DNA of 64,000 nt from Saprospiraceae bacterium (GTDB taxonomy: Bacteria; Bacteroidota; Bacteroidia; Chitinophagales; Saprospiraceae). Position 1 is the first letter of the stretch. Each line of letters opens with the position of its first letter. The notes under the pieces were generated by a model. That model searched no databases and had not been told where the DNA came from. It worked only from the letters and a program-made list of their open reading frames with translations. The position numbers and the translations under genes are program-made. Positions 61,643 through 64,000 of the stretch are shown in pieces. The stretch covers positions 1 through 64,000 of the forward strand of contig JANQQI010000139.1 in the NCBI GenBank assembly GCA_028285085.1, read 5' to 3'.

Positions 61643-62977
61643 ATGAGCCGACATTATTACATTTTAGCAGCCCTCCTGTTGCTTATTTTTGCTTGCTCCA
61701 AAGATAAAATCTACGTTGCTTCAGCCCTCGATAATGAGTTGGAGAATGTGATTAATCGTTATGGGGGAACGGATGAATTCATTCTACCCGAAAGCGACGA
61801 CTATCAAAATATTCCTCAAGATCCTTTCAATCCACTTTCCCAAGGTAAAATTGAACTCGGTAAGATGCTTTTCTACGAAACGGGCTTGGCTTTAGCGCCA
61901 ATTCACGATGTAGCCGAAGGGACTTACAGCTGTGCGACTTGTCATATCCCTTCGGCGGGATTTCGGCCGGGCCGTCCTCAGGGGATTGCTGATGGTGGTG
62001 CAGGTTTTGGTGATAATGGAGAAGGTCGATTCATGGGAGGATTATATGATGAAACGGAGCTTGATGTTCAAGGGGCGCGTCCTCTGAGCGTGTTGAATGT
62101 GGCTTTTGTGGAAAATACGTCTTGGAATGGTCAGTTTGGAGGAGGTGGTGTAAATGTAGGGACAGAAGCCTTATGGTCACAAGACACAACGACTGAAATT
62201 AATCATCTTGGCTATGCTGGATTGGAGAGTCAAAATATAGAGGGGCTTAAAATTCACCGAATGGTGGTGAATAAAGAGATTGCCGATACCTATGGTTACA
62301 CGTCATACTTCGATGCTTGTTTTCCAGAATACCCGGAGGAAGAACGCTATACTTTGGAAACAGCAAGCTTCGCTATCTCAGCTTATCTACGCAGTTTGTT
62401 GACCACCGAGGCGCCATTTCAACTCTGGTTGAAAGGAGATCATACGGCTCTGACCGACTCAGAAAAACGAGGAGGTATTCTTTTCTTTGATAAAGCGAAT
62501 TGTGCATCTTGTCACCGGGAGGCAAATCTTGGTTCAAATACTTTTTATGCACTGGGGGTCAATGACTTATTCCAAAATGCCGCCTCTTTTAATACGGATG
62601 AAAATGATCCCCGCAACTTTGGACGTGGTGGTTTTACCGGCGAAGCTGAGGATATGTTTAAGTTTAAAGTGCCTCAACTTTATAATATGGCCGATGCACC
62701 GTTCTACTTCCACGGTGCGAGCAAAGAAAGCTTACGCGAGGTCGTGGAGTACTTCAACTTAGCCATTCCCGAAAATGATCGTGTACCAGCTAATCTGATT
62801 GCCCCGAATTTTGATCCACTGGAACTTAGTGATCAGGAGATTACAGATCTGGAGGCTTTCTTAGCTAATGCGTTGCGCGACCCCAATCTAGAGCGTTACG
62901 TTCCTGAGGAAGTGCTTTCCGGGAACTGTTTCCCCAATAATGATGCGTTTTCTCAGGTTGATTTAGGTTGTAACTAA
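61643..62977 (+). CDS. Di-haem cytochrome c peroxidase-like lipoprotein (MauG/CcpA family)
   Basis: A 444-residue lipoprotein (signal ending LIFAC, Cys18). Two haem c motifs are present: C97-A-T-C100-H101 (TYSCATCHIPSAGF) and C287-A-S-C290-H291 (KANCASCHREANLG). FYETGLALAP and VPQLYNMADAPFYFHGASKESLREVVEYFN are typical of the family, as are the DDP-rich C-terminal lines. Members reduce hydrogen peroxide or oxidise substrates in the periplasm. It is convergent with the outer-membrane barrel gene, ending 3 bases into it (a 4-bp overlap at 62974-62977). Confidence 0.94.
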   Translation: MSRHYYILAALLLLIFACSKDKIYVASALDNELENVINRYGGTDEFILPESDDYQNIPQDPFNPLSQGKIELGKMLFYETGLALAPIHDVAEGTYSCATCHIPSAGFRPGRPQGIADGGAGFGDNGEGRFMGGLYDETELDVQGARPLSVLNVAFVENTSWNGQFGGGGVNVGTEALWSQDTTTEINHLGYAGLESQNIEGLKIHRMVVNKEIADTYGYTSYFDACFPEYPEEERYTLETASFAISAYLRSLLTTEAPFQLWLKGDHTALTDSEKRGGILFFDKANCASCHREANLGSNTFYALGVNDLFQNAASFNTDENDPRNFGRGGFTGEAEDMFKFKVPQLYNMADAPFYFHGASKESLREVVEYFNLAIPENDRVPANLIAPNFDPLELSDQEITDLEAFLANALRDPNLERYVPEEVLSGNCFPNNDAFSQVDLGCN

Positions 62978-63666
62978 AGGGTCAGATATACTCCTATTTC
63001 AAGCGACAAATAGACCGTACTCATATCAATGGCTTTGGTCGTATTCGTTGGCGGAAACTGCCCATCGAAGAGATCTAAATTGAAGCGATAGATATTTTTT
63101 TCGACGCTACTACCAATTCCTACCCCAATTGTCGGCGTCCATTGATAAATAATGTCCACTCCACCAGCGACGGAAAATCCCGTTGCGCGAGTTCCAAAAT
63201 ATTGCCGGAGATAGGAATCCTCGGGCGCATCCGAAGATTGATAGGTATAACTTGTTTCGGGAAAATAGGCGAGGCTCACCCCCGCTCCGAGATGACCTAT
63301 AGCTTTGAATTGTCGCCATTTCGGGGAAGCGATATAAAGTCCCAGTCTGACCGCGTGCTCTTGCCAATTATCTCTACGGCTGGCATCAATTAAGGCATCT
63401 TCCACAAAAGTTTCCGTTAATTCATCTGCTCCTAGAGCAATACTTTTGAAGCTGTAGTTGAGTCCAAGACCGATTTGGCGGCTGAGCATGGCGTAATGAA
63501 TATTTACAGCCGCGCCGAGGGTTGGTGTAGAAGAAAAAGTCGTATTGTTGAAATCTAATACGAGTGCACTACCACCCTGTATTTGGAAATGGTGCCGCAA
63601 AGTATCCTGAGCTTGTGTGGCACCTAGACCAAGTAAAAGTAAAAAAATGAGTAAGCTATTTTTCAT
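62974..63666 (-). CDS. Outer-membrane beta-barrel protein
   Basis: A 230-residue protein with signal KNSLLIFLLLLGLGATQAQ. The mature part consists of alternating amphipathic strands (FQIQGGSALVLDFNNTTFSSTPTLGAAVNIHYAMLSRQIGLGLNYSFKSI, AVRLGLYIASPKWRQFKAIGHLGAGVSLAYF, VYLSLEIGVYLTL) and ends in an aromatic-leucine strand, typical of small outer-membrane barrels. No specific family. It overlaps the end of the peroxidase gene by 4 bp in convergent orientation. Confidence 0.83.
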   Translation of the reverse strand: MKNSLLIFLLLLGLGATQAQDTLRHHFQIQGGSALVLDFNNTTFSSTPTLGAAVNIHYAMLSRQIGLGLNYSFKSIALGADELTETFVEDALIDASRRDNWQEHAVRLGLYIASPKWRQFKAIGHLGAGVSLAYFPETSYTYQSSDAPEDSYLRQYFGTRATGFSVAGGVDIIYQWTPTIGVGIGSSVEKNIYRFNLDLFDGQFPPTNTTKAIDMSTVYLSLEIGVYLTL

Positions 63667-63708
63667 GCCGGAAAATTACGAAAAATGGCTTACTCGTTTG
63701 TTAATTAC

Positions 63709-64000
63709 CTATTCTTCTAATTGAATCGCCATGGCGAAGTAGGCATCAGTGGTGTAAAGAATGCCGGTTTCGGGATTGATGGTGATGCCTTGGCGGAATC
63801 CTGCGCTGTAGTTGCGCTCGTTGGGTGAATCCTTGGCCCAGATTTCTTGTCCATCACTAGTGCGTATACAGTGAAGCTGTCCATCCCCGGCACTACCGAA
63901 GTAGATATGTCCTTGATAATAGACCATATTGTCGACGGTGGATGCGGTATTTTTATTTTCCCAAATTTTGGTACCAGTATCTAAATTAAAGGCGTAGAGA
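63709..64000 (-). CDS. PQQ-like beta-propeller protein (partial, continues past the window)
   Basis: The C-terminal end of a gene that runs off the window. The visible protein has the PQQ-like repeat pattern: LYAFNLDTGTKIWENKN, then VYYQGHIYFGSAGDGQLHCIRTSDGQEIWAKDS and GFRQGITINPETGILYTTDAYFAMAIQLEE. The frame stays open to base 63999, so the ATG at 63927 is internal. Such repeats occur in BamB and in quinoprotein dehydrogenases; which kind this is cannot be told. The promoter lies beyond the right edge. Confidence 0.85.
   Translation of the reverse strand, partial: LYAFNLDTGTKIWENKNTASTVDNMVYYQGHIYFGSAGDGQLHCIRTSDGQEIWAKDSPNERNYSAGFRQGITINPETGILYTTDAYFAMAIQLEE

Noticed and set aside
1-64000. 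CRISPR arrays, rRNA or tRNA genes, and complete IS elements
   Set aside because: No regularly spaced repeats, no rRNA-like sequence, no tRNA T-arm other than the tmRNA one, and no transposase-like reading frame were seen.

Overview
The window looks like a chromosomal segment of a Bacteroidota bacterium, probably a marine or saprophytic member of the Saprospiria (Lewinella/Haliscomenobacter-like). That lineage is inferred, not shown. The evidence is two proteins with C-terminal type IX secretion (Por) sorting domains, many lipoproteins with SxC/AxC lipoboxes, DUF5916, DUF1080 and Gfo/Idh/MocA proteins, a short RpoD of the Bacteroidota type, and TAnnTTTG-type -7 promoter elements ahead of rpsO and the tmRNA. 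No rRNA, tRNA, CRISPR array or complete insertion sequence was seen.

Layout. 1-608: 3' end of a secreted FnIII/T9SS protein. 757-5031 (minus): uxaC-dctP-dctQ-dctM, a uronate isomerase with a complete TRAP transporter. 5032-5858: an intergenic island with a 40-residue double-glycine leader peptide gene missed by length-filtered ORF calling, its terminator, and a 154-bp MITE-like element. 5859-14904: GntP-type permease, a divergent 3-keto-sugar module (Gfo/Idh/MocA and DUF1080 facing a cytochrome c/HEAT lipoprotein), then a mannonate oxidoreductase-type SDR and uxuA. With uxaC these give uptake and conversion of hexuronates to 2-keto-3-deoxygluconate; the KDG kinase and aldolase are not in the window. 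15008-26207: two MATE exporters, a large S9 peptidase, small enzymes, and two TetR modules, each with a palindromic operator candidate before the regulator and another before the downstream gene.

27152-32001 is the most interesting block: six co-directional genes, nearly touching except for one 77-bp gap (GTP cyclohydrolase II, a RibD-type reductase without deaminase, an MDR dehydrogenase, a PTPS-fold protein that has lost its catalytic triad, a GT4 glycosyltransferase and a methyltransferase). It reads as a biosynthetic operon for a GTP-derived, glycosylated and methylated pyrimidine or pteridine. The product is unknown to me.

32066-57838 mixes envelope functions (OmpA-like lipoprotein, LamG/T9SS protein, SH3 proteins, DUF5916 barrel, LTA-synthase-like enzyme, ABC exporter) with housekeeping genes (mazG, rpsO, pnp, rpoD). 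57928-64000 carries purC, a saccharopine/alanine dehydrogenase-like enzyme, the tmRNA gene (predicted tag GNRNFAMAA), a di-haem peroxidase, an outer-membrane barrel and a truncated PQQ-like propeller. Most gene calls rest on protein motifs recognised by eye; functions of unfamiliar proteins are left open.
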